Positions 8,767 through 17,372 of a DNA stretch of 64,000 nucleotides are shown piece after piece. The notes under the pieces were generated by a model, which saw only the letters and a list, made by a program, of their open reading frames with translations, had not been told where the DNA came from and searched no databases. The position numbers and the translations under genes were made by a program. The stretch lies in assembly GCF_001598555.1 (NCBI RefSeq), contig NZ_BCZE01000003.1, forward strand, positions 62,001 through 126,000, read 5' to 3'. The stretch is from Novosphingobium rosa NBRC 15208 (GTDB taxonomy: Bacteria; Pseudomonadota; Alphaproteobacteria; Sphingomonadales; Sphingomonadaceae). Each line of letters starts with the position of its first letter. Positions within the stretch are counted from its first letter, which is position 1.

Positions 8767-10125
8767 TTAAATCGCCATGGCCATGGTGGACATGCCGTTG
8801 CGGCTGCCCGCCAGCTCGCGGTTGAGCCACAGCGCCGTAAGCGTGAGGATCGAACCCGAGAGCAGATAAAGGCCCGAGGCGACCACGCCATACTCATGCG
8901 CCAGCTTCAGCGCGATCAGCGGGGCGAAGGCCGCGCCCACCAGCCATGCGATGTCGCTGGTGAAGCACGAACCGGTGTAGCGGTGCGAAGGCGTGAAGCT
9001 GGAAGCCACGGCGCCCGAGCTCTGCCCGAAGGACACGCCCAGCAGCGCGAAGCCGGTGACCATGAAGATGATCTCGCCAGCCATGCCCGCGCTCAGCATC
9101 TGCGGACCGAAGCCCGAGAACACCGCCGTCACCACCGCCGAGCAACCCAGCACCACGCGGCGTCCGACCTGGTCGGCCAGACGGCCCGAGGCGATGATCG
9201 CCAGCACGCCGATGAACGCGGCCACGATCTCGATCAGGAGGAACTTCACCGGCGTTTCGGTGGTGTTGAGATAGACCCAGGACAGCGGGAACACCGTCAC
9301 CATGTGGAACAGCGCGAAGCTGGCCAGCGGGGCGAAGGCGCCCAGCAGGATGGTCTTCCATTCGCTGCGCAGCGTTTCGGCGGGCGGCTCGGGAGCCAGA
9401 TCGCGGCTCTCGAACAGGCGTTCGAACTCGGCGGTGCCGACCAGACGCAGGCGGGCGAACAGCGCGACCACGTTGATGGCAAAGGCCACGAAGAAGGGGA
9501 AGCGCCAGCCCCAGCTCACGAACTCCACCTGAGGCAGGGTCGAGAGGAAGAAGGCGAACATGCTGCTGGCCACGATCAGCCCCAGCGGCGCGCCCAGCTG
9601 CGGGATCATCGCATACCAGCCGCGATGCTCCTTGGGCGCATTGAGCGCCAGCAGCGAGGCCAGACCGTCCCAGCTGCCGCCAAGGGCAAAGCCCTGACCC
9701 AGACGGAACAGCGCCAGCAGCGCGATCGCGCCCCTGCCCATTTCATCATAGCCCGGCAGGAAGGCGATGGACGCCGTCGACCCGCCCAGCATGAACAGCG
9801 CCACCACCAGCTTGGCGGTGCGCCCATAGGCCAGATCGATCAGCATGAAGACGAAAGACCCGAAAGGCCGCGCGATAAAGGCCAGCGGGAAGATCGCGAA
9901 AGAGTAGATGGTGCCGGTAAAGGCGTCGGCGAACGGGAAGAGCAGCTTCGGGAACACCAGCACCGAGGCGATGGCATAAACGAAGAAGTCAAAAAATTCC
10001 GACGTTCGACCGATGATCACGCCAATGGCGATCTCACCGGGGGAAACATGGTCGTCGCGCTCCGGAGCAGTGCCGGCGCCGGGAGGGGTGATGGCACCCC
10101 CCTTGTCGTAAGTGGCGGTGGTCAT
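8767..10125 (-). CDS. MFS transporter, metabolite:H+ symporter (MHS) family
   Basis: About 452 residues with 12 predicted membrane helices. Family marks are the first-helix region GVIIGRTSEFFDFFVYAI, the loop 2-3 segment RPFGSFVFMLIDLAYGRTAK, and FRLGQGFALGGSWDG in helix 5. These place it with the MHS group (ProP, ShiA and KgtP relatives), which import osmolytes or organic acids with protons; the substrate cannot be read from sequence. An ATG at 10140 is possible, but the ATG at 10125 has GGGA at better spacing and leaves a palindrome (10144-10162) in the 5' untranslated region. It is transcribed divergently from the cyo operon. Confidence 0.88.
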   Translation of the reverse strand: MTTATYDKGGAITPPGAGTAPERDDHVSPGEIAIGVIIGRTSEFFDFFVYAIASVLVFPKLLFPFADAFTGTIYSFAIFPLAFIARPFGSFVFMLIDLAYGRTAKLVVALFMLGGSTASIAFLPGYDEMGRGAIALLALFRLGQGFALGGSWDGLASLLALNAPKEHRGWYAMIPQLGAPLGLIVASSMFAFFLSTLPQVEFVSWGWRFPFFVAFAINVVALFARLRLVGTAEFERLFESRDLAPEPPAETLRSEWKTILLGAFAPLASFALFHMVTVFPLSWVYLNTTETPVKFLLIEIVAAFIGVLAIIASGRLADQVGRRVVLGCSAVVTAVFSGFGPQMLSAGMAGEIIFMVTGFALLGVSFGQSSGAVASSFTPSHRYTGSCFTSDIAWLVGAAFAPLIALKLAHEYGVVASGLYLLSGSILTLTALWLNRELAGSRNGMSTMAMAI

Positions 10126-10143
10126 GTTCAGGCATCCCATGTC

Positions 10144-10162
10144 GTACAGATTGTTTCTGTAC
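10144..10162. promoter_or_regulatory. Palindromic candidate operator GTACAGA-N5-TCTGTAC
   Basis: A perfect 7-bp inverted repeat with a five-base spacer lies in the divergent promoter region between the MHS transporter (start 10125) and cyoA. Its symmetry suggests a dimeric repressor or activator site, more likely for the transporter because it is 19 bases from that start. The regulator is unknown; a hairpin in the leader RNA is the alternative. Confidence 0.45.
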
Positions 10163-10274
10163 TGTTATACCTAATTCAGAGAGGTTACCGGGGTTCCCGG
10201 CAAAAGCGCTGAATTGCGTTGTTTTGCAGGCTGCACCATAAAGCGACCCATGACAATCCCAGCGATGGGACAAA

Positions 10275-11504
10275 ATGTCCAATCGCAGCTGCAGCATCGG
10301 AGGCCTACGCGCGCGTTCCATGAGCCTGCATCTCCCACCCCCCCTTCGCCATTGGCGCAAGGCCAGCGCATTGGTCTTGCCGCTGATTTTGTCTGCATGT
10401 CAGTCCGATGTGATGAATCCGGCGGGCGATATTGCAAAGCAGCAAGCGCATCTGGTGATCGTCGCCACGCTCTTGATGCTGATCATTGTCGTGCCGGTCA
10501 TGCTGCTGATCGTGCTTTTCGCCTGGCGGTATCGCGCCAGCGCGAATGCGCATTACGAGCCGGAATGGCACCATTCGACTCAGCTGGAACTGCTGATCTG
10601 GTCGGCCCCGCTGCTGATCATCATCGCGCTGGGTTCGGTGACCTGGGTCACGACTCACCTGCTCGACCCCTTCCGCCCGCTTGACCGGGTGAAGGAAGGC
10701 CACCCCATCGCCGCCGGCACCAAGCCGCTGGAGATCGAGGTGGTGGCGCTCGACTGGAAGTGGCTCTTTATCTATCCCGAACAGGGCGTGGCCAGCGTGA
10801 ACGAAGTCGCGCTGCCGGTGGATCGCCCGGTGCATTTCTCGATCACCGCCTCCTCGGTGATGAACTCCTTCTACATCCCGGCCGTCGCCGGGCAGATCTA
10901 TGCCATGCCGGGCATGACCACCCAGCTCAACGCCGTGATCAACAAGACCGGCAAGTATGAAGGCTTCTCGGCCAATTACAGCGGCGCGGGCTTCTCGCAC
11001 ATGCGCTTTGCCGCGCTGGGCGTGAACCAGGGCGATTTCGACGCGTGGGTGTCCAAGGCCAAGGGTGAAGGCGGCAACCTCGACGCAGCCACCTATCTGA
11101 AGCTGGAGCAGCCTTCGGAAGCCGATCCGGTGCGCCACTTCGCCGCCGTGCAGGGTGACCTGTTCGACCGCGTGGTCAACCTCTGCGTCCGTTCGGGCAA
11201 GATGTGCGTCAACCAGATGATGGCGCTGGATGCCAAGGGCGGCACCGGCAAGGCCGGCACCTTCAACGTGGCCCAGCTGACCTATGACAAGAACGGCCGT
11301 GAAGCCATCACGCCGATCGTGCCCGGCCAGCAGGCCGACCTCGACAAGGCTTTCGTGCGCGCCATGTGCGATCCGAACGCCAAGATGGCCGGCCCGCTGC
11401 TGCCTGAAGGTCAGAAGCCCGCAAACGCCTCCACGGCGCCTGCCAAGGCGCCCCGCCAGTCGGAGCTGAGCCTGCTCGCCCCGGCCCGCTCCACTCATTC
11501 GTGA
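10275..11504 (+). CDS. cyoA: Cytochrome bo-type ubiquinol oxidase subunit II
   Basis: Subunit II of a heme-copper quinol oxidase in the inner membrane. The N-terminus carries a lipoprotein signal ending in LILSAC, followed by two membrane helices (about 70 and 115) and a periplasmic cupredoxin domain. The CuA ligands of cytochrome c oxidases are absent: the region reads [12 protein letters not shown] in place of a CxxxC motif, which marks a quinol rather than cytochrome c oxidase. The C-terminus is extended and rich in Ala/Pro. An ATG at 10320 gives a more typical short signal peptide and may be the real start; neither start has a strong ribosome site. The stop overlaps the cyoB GTG start (GTGA). 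Confidence 0.95.
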   Translation: MSNRSCSIGGLRARSMSLHLPPPLRHWRKASALVLPLILSACQSDVMNPAGDIAKQQAHLVIVATLLMLIIVVPVMLLIVLFAWRYRASANAHYEPEWHHSTQLELLIWSAPLLIIIALGSVTWVTTHLLDPFRPLDRVKEGHPIAAGTKPLEIEVVALDWKWLFIYPEQGVASVNEVALPVDRPVHFSITASSVMNSFYIPAVAGQIYAMPGMTTQLNAVINKTGKYEGFSANYSGAGFSHMRFAALGVNQGDFDAWVSKAKGEGGNLDAATYLKLEQPSEADPVRHFAAVQGDLFDRVVNLCVRSGKMCVNQMMALDAKGGTGKAGTFNVAQLTYDKNGREAITPIVPGQQADLDKAFVRAMCDPNAKMAGPLLPEGQKPANASTAPAKAPRQSELSLLAPARSTHS

Positions 11505-13552
11505 TTGTGAAGCCCATGCTATTAGAAGCACCCTCCACGCATTCGCACTGGACGCCCCTGCTGGGCCGTCTGGGCTTCGATGCGTTGCCCACCGAACCGA
11601 TCGTCATGGTCACCTTTGCCGGCGTCGCCCTTGGCGGCATCGCGCTGGTGGCCGCGCTCACCTATTTCAAGCTCTGGGGCTATCTCTGGAAGGAGTGGTT
11701 CACCAGCGTCGATCACAAGAAGATCGGCGTCATGTACATGGTCCTGGGCCTTGTCATGTTCCTGCGCGGCTTTGCCGACGCGCTGATGATCCGTTCGCAG
11801 CAGGCGCTCGCTTTCGGCGGCTCCGATGGTTACCTCAACTCTCACCACTTCGATCAGGTGTTCACCGCGCACGGCGTGATCATGATCTTCTTCGTGGCCA
11901 TGCCCTTCGTGACCGGGCTGATGAACTATGTGGTGCCCCTCCAGATCGGCGCGCGCGACGTGTCCTTCCCCTTCCTGAACAACTTCTCGTTCTGGATGAC
12001 GGTGGGCGGCGCGGTGCTGGTGATGGCCTCGCTGTTCATCGGTGAGTTCGCCCGCACCGGCTGGCTGGCCTATCCCCCGCTCTCGGGTCTGGCCTACAGC
12101 CCTGACGTGGGTGTGGACTATTACATCTGGTCGCTGCAGGTGGCCGGTGTCGGCACCACGCTTTCGGGCGTCAACCTGATCGCCACCATCCTCAAGCTGC
12201 GCGCGCCCGGCATGACGCTGATGCGCATGCCCGTCTTCACCTGGACCGCTCTGGTCACCAACGTGCTGATCGTGGCCGCCTTCCCCGTGCTGACCGTCGT
12301 TCTGGCCCTGCTGGGTCTGGACCGCACCTTCCACACCGACTTCTTCACCAACGATTTCGGCGGCAGCGCCATGCTGTACGTCAACCTGATCTGGATCTGG
12401 GGCCACCCCGAGGTCTACATCCTCGTCCTGCCGGTCTTCGGCGTCTTCTCCGAAGTGACCGCCACCTTCTGCTCCAAGCGCCTGTTTGGCTACACCTCGA
12501 TGGTCTACGCCACGCTGGTCATCGGCATCCTCTCCTACCTCGTCTGGCTCCACCACTTCTTCACGATGGGTTCGGGCGCCTCGGTCAACTCCTTCTTCGG
12601 CATCACCACCATGGTGATCTCGATCCCCACCGGCGCCAAGCTCTTCAACTGGCTCTTCACCATGTACCGTGGCCGCATCCGCTTCGAACTGCCGATGATG
12701 TGGACCATTGCCTTCATGCTGACCTTCACCATCGGCGGCATGACCGGCGTGATGATGGCCGTGCCCGCAGCCGACTTCGTGCTGCACAACTCGGTGTTCC
12801 TGATCGCCCACTTCCATAACGTGATCATCGGCGGCGTGGTGTTCGGCGTGTTCGCCGCCATCAACTACTGGTGGCCCAAGGCCTTCGGCTTCAAGCTGAA
12901 CGTGTTCTGGGGCAAGGTGCAGTTCTGGTGCTGGGTCGTCGGCTTCTGGCTGGCTTTCACCCCGCTCTACATGCTGGGCCTGATGGGCGTGACCCGCCGT
13001 ATGCGCGTGTTCGACCACAGCTTCGACGATCTGCGCATCTACTACATCGTGGCCATGCTGGGCGCTCTGCTGATCGCCGCCGGCATCGGCGCGATGTTGC
13101 TGCAGTTCGCCATCTCGATCTGGAAGCGTGAAGAGTACAAGGACGTCTCGGGCGATCCGTGGGATGGCCGTACCCTGGAATGGGCGACCTCCTCGCCCCC
13201 GCCGGAGTACAACTTCGCCTTCACGCCGATCGTCCACGATCTGGACGCCTTTGCCGACATGAAGAAGGCTGGCGTGCCGCGCCCCACCTCGGGCTTCGCC
13301 GACATCCATATGCCGCGCGGCACCTGGGCCGGTGTGGTGCTGGCGGGTCTGGCCACGGGCATCGGCTTCGCGCTGATCTGGCAGGTCTGGTGGGCGGCTA
13401 TCGCGGGCTTTGCCGTGCTGGTTGCCACCGCGATCTTCCACACCTTCAACTATGACCGCAGCTATCACATCCACGCCGCGCATATCGCGCAGGTGGAAGA
13501 CCAGCGCACCGCGCAGCTGGCTGCGCTCTCCAAGGAAGGAGCCGCCGCGTGA
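11501..13552 (+). CDS. cyoB: Cytochrome bo-type ubiquinol oxidase subunit I
   Basis: The catalytic subunit, 683 residues with about 15 membrane helices, which reduces oxygen to water at a heme-CuB centre and pumps protons. The CuB ligand region is present ([17 protein letters not shown] with the His-Tyr pair, and WLHHFFTMG). The heme-binding His segments are [10 protein letters not shown] and [10 protein letters not shown]. Quinol-site residues known from E. coli CyoB are conserved: Arg and Asp in [14 protein letters not shown], His and Gln in [12 protein letters not shown]. The start is GTG, overlapping the cyoA stop by four bases; an ATG at 11516 is possible. The C-terminus overlaps cyoC, also as GTGA. 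Confidence 0.97.
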   Translation: MIVKPMLLEAPSTHSHWTPLLGRLGFDALPTEPIVMVTFAGVALGGIALVAALTYFKLWGYLWKEWFTSVDHKKIGVMYMVLGLVMFLRGFADALMIRSQQALAFGGSDGYLNSHHFDQVFTAHGVIMIFFVAMPFVTGLMNYVVPLQIGARDVSFPFLNNFSFWMTVGGAVLVMASLFIGEFARTGWLAYPPLSGLAYSPDVGVDYYIWSLQVAGVGTTLSGVNLIATILKLRAPGMTLMRMPVFTWTALVTNVLIVAAFPVLTVVLALLGLDRTFHTDFFTNDFGGSAMLYVNLIWIWGHPEVYILVLPVFGVFSEVTATFCSKRLFGYTSMVYATLVIGILSYLVWLHHFFTMGSGASVNSFFGITTMVISIPTGAKLFNWLFTMYRGRIRFELPMMWTIAFMLTFTIGGMTGVMMAVPAADFVLHNSVFLIAHFHNVIIGGVVFGVFAAINYWWPKAFGFKLNVFWGKVQFWCWVVGFWLAFTPLYMLGLMGVTRRMRVFDHSFDDLRIYYIVAMLGALLIAAGIGAMLLQFAISIWKREEYKDVSGDPWDGRTLEWATSSPPPEYNFAFTPIVHDLDAFADMKKAGVPRPTSGFADIHMPRGTWAGVVLAGLATGIGFALIWQVWWAAIAGFAVLVATAIFHTFNYDRSYHIHAAHIAQVEDQRTAQLAALSKEGAAA

Positions 13553-14190
13553 GCACTCCTAAGACACCCCTGAACAAGTCTGGCGACGATCTCGTCGCCA
13601 GCTACTACGACCTGCATGAGCATGCTCATCCCGATGGCTACAGCACCAATCTGGGCTTCTGGATCTATCTGATGAGCGACTGCCTCATCTTTGCCATGCT
13701 CTTCGCCACCTTCGGCGTGCTGGGCGGCAATTATGCGGGCGGCGAGGGTCCGAAGACCCTGTTCAACCTGCCGCTGGTGGCGCTCAACACCTCGATGCTG
13801 CTGTTCAGCTCGATCACCTATGGCTTCTCGATGATTGCGATGCAGTCGGGCAAGAAGAACGCCACGCTGATCTGGCTGTTCGTGACGCTGCTCTTCGGTC
13901 TGGCCTTCCTGACCATCGAGCTGACCGAGTTCCACGAGCTGATCGAAAGCGGCAATGGCCCGCAGCGCAGCGCGTTCCTCTCCAGCTTCTTCACGCTGGT
14001 GGGCACGCACGGCCTGCACGTCACCTTCGGGTCGATCTGGCTGGTGACGCTGATGGTGCAGGTGGGCCGCTTTGGCCTCACCGCCGCCAACCAGCGCCGC
14101 CTGCAGTGCCTCTCGCTGTTCTGGCACTTCCTTGACGTGGTGTGGATCGGCGTTTTCACCTTTGTTTATCTGATGGGGACGCTGCGCTGA
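13549..14190 (+). CDS. cyoC: Cytochrome bo-type ubiquinol oxidase subunit III
   Basis: 213 residues with five membrane helices, typical of the short quinol-oxidase type of subunit III (two helices fewer than in most cytochrome c oxidases). Conserved segments are [19 protein letters not shown] near residue 40 and the C-terminal [12 protein letters not shown] and [18 protein letters not shown]. It stabilises subunit I and the proton pathway. The GTG start overlaps the cyoB stop and the TGA stop shares one base with the cyoD ATG (TGATG), consistent with translational coupling through the whole operon. Confidence 0.96.
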   Translation: MSTPKTPLNKSGDDLVASYYDLHEHAHPDGYSTNLGFWIYLMSDCLIFAMLFATFGVLGGNYAGGEGPKTLFNLPLVALNTSMLLFSSITYGFSMIAMQSGKKNATLIWLFVTLLFGLAFLTIELTEFHELIESGNGPQRSAFLSSFFTLVGTHGLHVTFGSIWLVTLMVQVGRFGLTAANQRRLQCLSLFWHFLDVVWIGVFTFVYLMGTLR

Positions 14191-14561
14191 TGGCCGACCA
14201 CTCTCACCATGACGATCATGGCCACGATTCGGGCTTCCACGCCTCGATGAAGGACTATGTGATCGGTTTCGTCCTGTCGGTGATCCTCACCGCCATTCCC
14301 TTCTGGCTGGTGATGACCGGGGCGCTCCACAGCCCCGCCGCCACGGGCCTTGTCATCATGGGCTTTGCCGCCGTGCAGATCGTGGTCCACATGGTCTACT
14401 TCCTGCACATGAGCCCCAAGGTCGAGGGCGGGCAGAACCTGCTGGCCCTGATCTTCACGCTGATCATCGTGATGATCGTGCTTTCGGGCTCGATGTGGGT
14501 GATGTTCCACCTCAACCAGAACATGATGCCGATGCCCGCCACCATGGACGGCATGGGCTGA
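14190..14561 (+). CDS. cyoD: Cytochrome bo-type ubiquinol oxidase subunit IV
   Basis: A 123-residue protein with a His/Asp-rich N-terminus (ADHSHHDDHGHD) and three membrane helices (about 25-45, 50-72 and 85-110). The HMVYFLHM segment is typical of CyoD, which assists CuB and subunit assembly in the bo-type oxidase. The start ATG shares its A with the last base of the cyoC stop. A SURF1 gene follows after seven bases, so it is part of the same transcript. No cyoE (heme O synthase) gene follows, unlike in E. coli. Confidence 0.95.
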   Translation: MADHSHHDDHGHDSGFHASMKDYVIGFVLSVILTAIPFWLVMTGALHSPAATGLVIMGFAAVQIVVHMVYFLHMSPKVEGGQNLLALIFTLIIVMIVLSGSMWVMFHLNQNMMPMPATMDGMG

Positions 14562-14568
14562 TCGCGAC

Positions 14569-15333
14569 ATGACCTTGGACTTGCCTCTGGCAACCGAGGG
14601 CAAGACAGGGGGGCGGCGCCAGTTCATGCTGGTGGCCGCCCTTCTGGCTTTTGCGGCCCTCTTCGTCGCACTCGGCGTGTGGCAGGTGAAACGCCTGGCC
14701 TGGAAGGAAGCGCTGATCGCGCGGGTGAATGAAGGCCTGAGCGCCACGCCCCAGACGATCGACGCCGTGCCGACCGGCCTGCCCGGCGAGCTGCTCAAAG
14801 CCGCCGAATACCGCCGCTTCATCCTCCATGGCCGCTGGATCGCGCAGGGCACCACGCTGGTGACGGGCGCCTCGGCCTATGGCACCGGCTATTGGGTGCT
14901 GACCCCGCTGGCGACGGACTCCGGGCGCATCCTCTATATCAACCGCGGCTATGTGCCGATGGGCACCACGCGCGACGCCGTGATCGCGGCGACACCCGCC
15001 GTGCCGGTCGAGGTCACCGGCCTGCTGCGCCTCACCGAACCGCATGGCGGTTTCCTGCGCGGCAACGATCCAGCCGCCGACCGCTGGGCTTCCCGCGACA
15101 TCTTCGCCATTGCCGCGCATCGCCATATCGCCGCCCTGCCCGACTGGTTTATCGATGCGCAAAGCATGCGCCCCGATCAGCCTGTCGATGCCGCCATCAC
15201 CGCCCATCAACCTATGGCGGGCTTGACGGTGGTGAGCTTTCCCAACAATCACCTGGGCTATGCAATCACCTGGTTCACGCTTGCGCTGCTGTCTCTGGGC
15301 GCCATTGTTCTGGTGCGGCGCCAACGCGCCTAA
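14569..15333 (+). CDS. SURF1 family oxidase assembly protein
   Basis: 254 residues with the SURF1 layout: one membrane helix near the N-terminus (FMLVAALLAFAALFVALG, then WQVKRLAWK), a large periplasmic domain, and a second helix at the C-terminus (AITWFTLALLSLGAIVLV). SURF1 proteins bring heme to subunit I of heme-copper oxidases. Paracoccus has separate versions for its cytochrome c and quinol oxidases, and the position directly after cyoD suggests this is the quinol-oxidase version (inference from context). It is seven bases after cyoD and 21 bases before regB, within one transcription unit. Confidence 0.93.
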   Translation: MTLDLPLATEGKTGGRRQFMLVAALLAFAALFVALGVWQVKRLAWKEALIARVNEGLSATPQTIDAVPTGLPGELLKAAEYRRFILHGRWIAQGTTLVTGASAYGTGYWVLTPLATDSGRILYINRGYVPMGTTRDAVIAATPAVPVEVTGLLRLTEPHGGFLRGNDPAADRWASRDIFAIAAHRHIAALPDWFIDAQSMRPDQPVDAAITAHQPMAGLTVVSFPNNHLGYAITWFTLALLSLGAIVLVRRQRA

Positions 15334-15354
15334 TCCTACCGGGGGCGTGCGCGC

Positions 15355-16647
15355 ATGAGCGACACGCCTCCATGGGATATCGCCCCCGCCTCCAAGCGCA
15401 ACATGATGCTGCTGATCCAGTTGCGCTGGATCGCGGTGGTGGGTCAGCTGCTGACCATCTGGTTCGCCGCCGCCGTGCTGCATGTCCATCTGCCGATCTT
15501 CGAGATGATGACGGTGCTGGTGCTGCTGGCGCTGGTCAATCTGGTGACGCTGGTGCTGAGCATCGGACGGCGCGGCTTTTCCTATATCGAGCTGCTCGGC
15601 TCGCTGATGCTGGATGTGTCCGCGCTGGCCTGGCAGCTGTACCAGACGGGCGGTGGCACCAACCCTTTCGCCTTTCTTTTCCTGCTCCAGATCGTGATCG
15701 GCGCGATCCTGCTCCCCCCGCGCTGGAGCTGGATCATCGCTGTGCTGGCCGGTTGCGACGCCACCTTCCTCACCTTCTTCTTCCAGCCGCTGACGCTGCC
15801 CAGCGTCTATGAAGGCGTGCATTTCCAGCTGTACCTGATCGGCAGCCTGCTGTGCTTCCTGCTGATCGGATCGCTGCTGGTGTTCTTCGTGGGCCGCATC
15901 GACCGCAACCGCCGGGCCAGCGATGCCCGCCTTGCCGCGCTCAGCCAGCGCGCCGCCGAGGAGGATCATATCGTCCGCCTTGGCCTGTTGGCCAGCGGCG
16001 CGGCGCATGAGCTGGGCACGCCGCTAGCCTCCATGTCGGTGATCCTTGGCGACTGGGCGCATCACCCCAGCGTCAAGCAGGACAGCGATCTGGCCGAGGA
16101 TATCGCGCTGATGCAGGGCGAGTTGAAGCGCTGCAAGGCGATCCTTTCGGGCGTGCTGATCTCGGCGGGCGAAATCCGGGGCGAGAACCCGCAGGTCACA
16201 TCGCTGCACAGCTTCCTCACCACCTTCATCGAGGATTGGCGCGAACGCTCCCCCTGCCCCATCGCCTTCACCGAAGAGATCGGCGAGGACATCGACATCG
16301 TGGCGGACCCCGCCCTGCGTCAGGTGCTGAGCAACATCGTCGACAACGCCATCGACGCCTCCCCCACCGGCATCGCCATCGAAGCGCGGCGTGAGCGCGA
16401 CTGGCTCAGCATCGTGACGACCGATGAAGGGCCCGGCTTCGCGCCGCAGGTGATCGATCAGATCGGCAAGCCCTATGTCTCCACCAAGGGGCGCGATGGC
16501 GGCGGGCTCGGCCTGTTCCTGGTGGTCAATGTGGCGCGCAAGCTGGGCGGGCGGCTGAAGGTGGAGAACCGCGAGGAAGGCGGCGCTCAGGTCAGCCTGA
16601 CGATCCCGTTGTCGGCGCTGGCCTTTCAGGGCAAAAGGGCGAAATGA
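15355..16647 (+). CDS. regB: RegB/PrrB/ActS-type redox sensor histidine kinase
   Basis: A 430-residue membrane kinase of the global redox system of alphaproteobacteria. Six membrane helices occupy about residues 28-180. The GGGTNPF motif at 99-105 is the family's ubiquinone-sensing signature. The H-box LASGAAHELGTPLASM contains the phospho-acceptor His218, and Cys260 (KRCKAIL) sits where the redox-active cysteine of Rhodobacter RegB is expected. The ATPase domain shows NIVDNAIDASP and GGGLGLFLV. It follows SURF1 by 21 bases and overlaps regA by four bases (ATGA). Its place in the oxidase run suggests that redox state sensed through quinone feeds back on oxidase expression; this is inference. 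Confidence 0.94.
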   Translation: MSDTPPWDIAPASKRNMMLLIQLRWIAVVGQLLTIWFAAAVLHVHLPIFEMMTVLVLLALVNLVTLVLSIGRRGFSYIELLGSLMLDVSALAWQLYQTGGGTNPFAFLFLLQIVIGAILLPPRWSWIIAVLAGCDATFLTFFFQPLTLPSVYEGVHFQLYLIGSLLCFLLIGSLLVFFVGRIDRNRRASDARLAALSQRAAEEDHIVRLGLLASGAAHELGTPLASMSVILGDWAHHPSVKQDSDLAEDIALMQGELKRCKAILSGVLISAGEIRGENPQVTSLHSFLTTFIEDWRERSPCPIAFTEEIGEDIDIVADPALRQVLSNIVDNAIDASPTGIAIEARRERDWLSIVTTDEGPGFAPQVIDQIGKPYVSTKGRDGGGLGLFLVVNVARKLGGRLKVENREEGGAQVSLTIPLSALAFQGKRAK

Positions 16648-17207
16648 ACGATCCGGCACCCCCATCCCCGGAGTCTTCGATCTCACCCTCGCTGGTGATC
16701 GTCGAGGACGACCCCGCTTTTGGACGCACCCTCAAACGCTCCTTCGAACGGCGCGGCTATGAGGTGCAGCACGCCACCAGCCCCGAAGAGCTCGAAGCCC
16801 TGCTCGGCGACGACAGTTTCGATTACGCCGTGGTGGATCTGAAACTGGGCACCGCCTCTGGCCTGACCTGCGTGCAGATGCTCAGCCAGCATGATCCGGC
16901 GACCTGCATCGTGGTCCTCACCGGCTTTGCCAGCATCGCGACGGCGGTGGAAGCCATCAAGCTGGGCGCCGCGCATTATCTCGCCAAGCCCGCCAACACC
17001 GACGACATCGAAGAAGCCTTCGCCCAGCGCGAGGGCAATCCCGAAGTGCCGCTCGAAGGCCGCAAGACCTCGATCAAGACGATGGAATGGGAATATATCC
17101 ACTCCACGCTGGCCGATTGCGATTTCAACATCTCCGAAGCCGCGCGGCGGTTGGGCATGCATCGGCGGACTTTGGCGCGGAAGCTGGAAAAGCGGCAGTT
17201 GAAGTAA
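16644..17207 (+). CDS. regA: RegA/PrrA/ActR-type response regulator
   Basis: A 187-residue two-domain regulator with a receiver domain containing the acidic pocket (VIVEDDPAFG, Asp22/Asp23), phospho-acceptor Asp65 in AVVDLKLGTASG, and Lys in YLAKPA. A Fis-type helix-turn-helix at the C-terminus (FNISEAARRLGMHRRTLARK) is almost invariant in the family. Partner of the overlapping regB gene. RegA homologues control oxidases, photosynthesis, nitrogen and carbon genes according to redox state. The linker is short and Pro-poor compared with the Rhodobacter protein. The stop codon abuts repeat copy B. Confidence 0.94.
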   Translation: MNDPAPPSPESSISPSLVIVEDDPAFGRTLKRSFERRGYEVQHATSPEELEALLGDDSFDYAVVDLKLGTASGLTCVQMLSQHDPATCIVVLTGFASIATAVEAIKLGAAHYLAKPANTDDIEEAFAQREGNPEVPLEGRKTSIKTMEWEYIHSTLADCDFNISEAARRLGMHRRTLARKLEKRQLK

Positions 17208-17372
17208 GGTTGAGAAGGACAATGCGAGGGGGTTACCCCCTCGCGCTCCCATACCGTCTTCCGGCGAGAAGGCAGTGGCGCCGAAACGAAGCGCACTGTC
17301 TCTCCACCTGTGCAGGCACAATGTCAGCCTGCGGCGCGGCGACGTTCAGCAAAGCCAAACGCCGCTCATACA
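17208..17372. repeat. Interspersed intergenic element, copy B (partial)
   Basis: Copy B sits between convergent regA and the phosphohexomutase gene. It has a perfect 9-bp hairpin at 17224-17244 (GCGAGGGGG / CCCCCTCGC), then CGCTCCCATACCGTCTTCCGG, GGCAGTGGCGCCGAAACG, a CTCCACCTG box and GCCTGCGGCGCGGCGAC. All of these recur in the same order on the minus strand of copy C (49353 down to about 49210). The far terminal hairpin found in copies A and C is missing: similarity stops near 17345, shortly before the neighbouring stop codon. Confidence 0.8.

Noticed and set aside
10275..14561. Cytochrome c oxidase
   Set aside because: Subunit II lacks the CuA cysteines and subunit I keeps the quinol-site residues, so it is a quinol oxidase.
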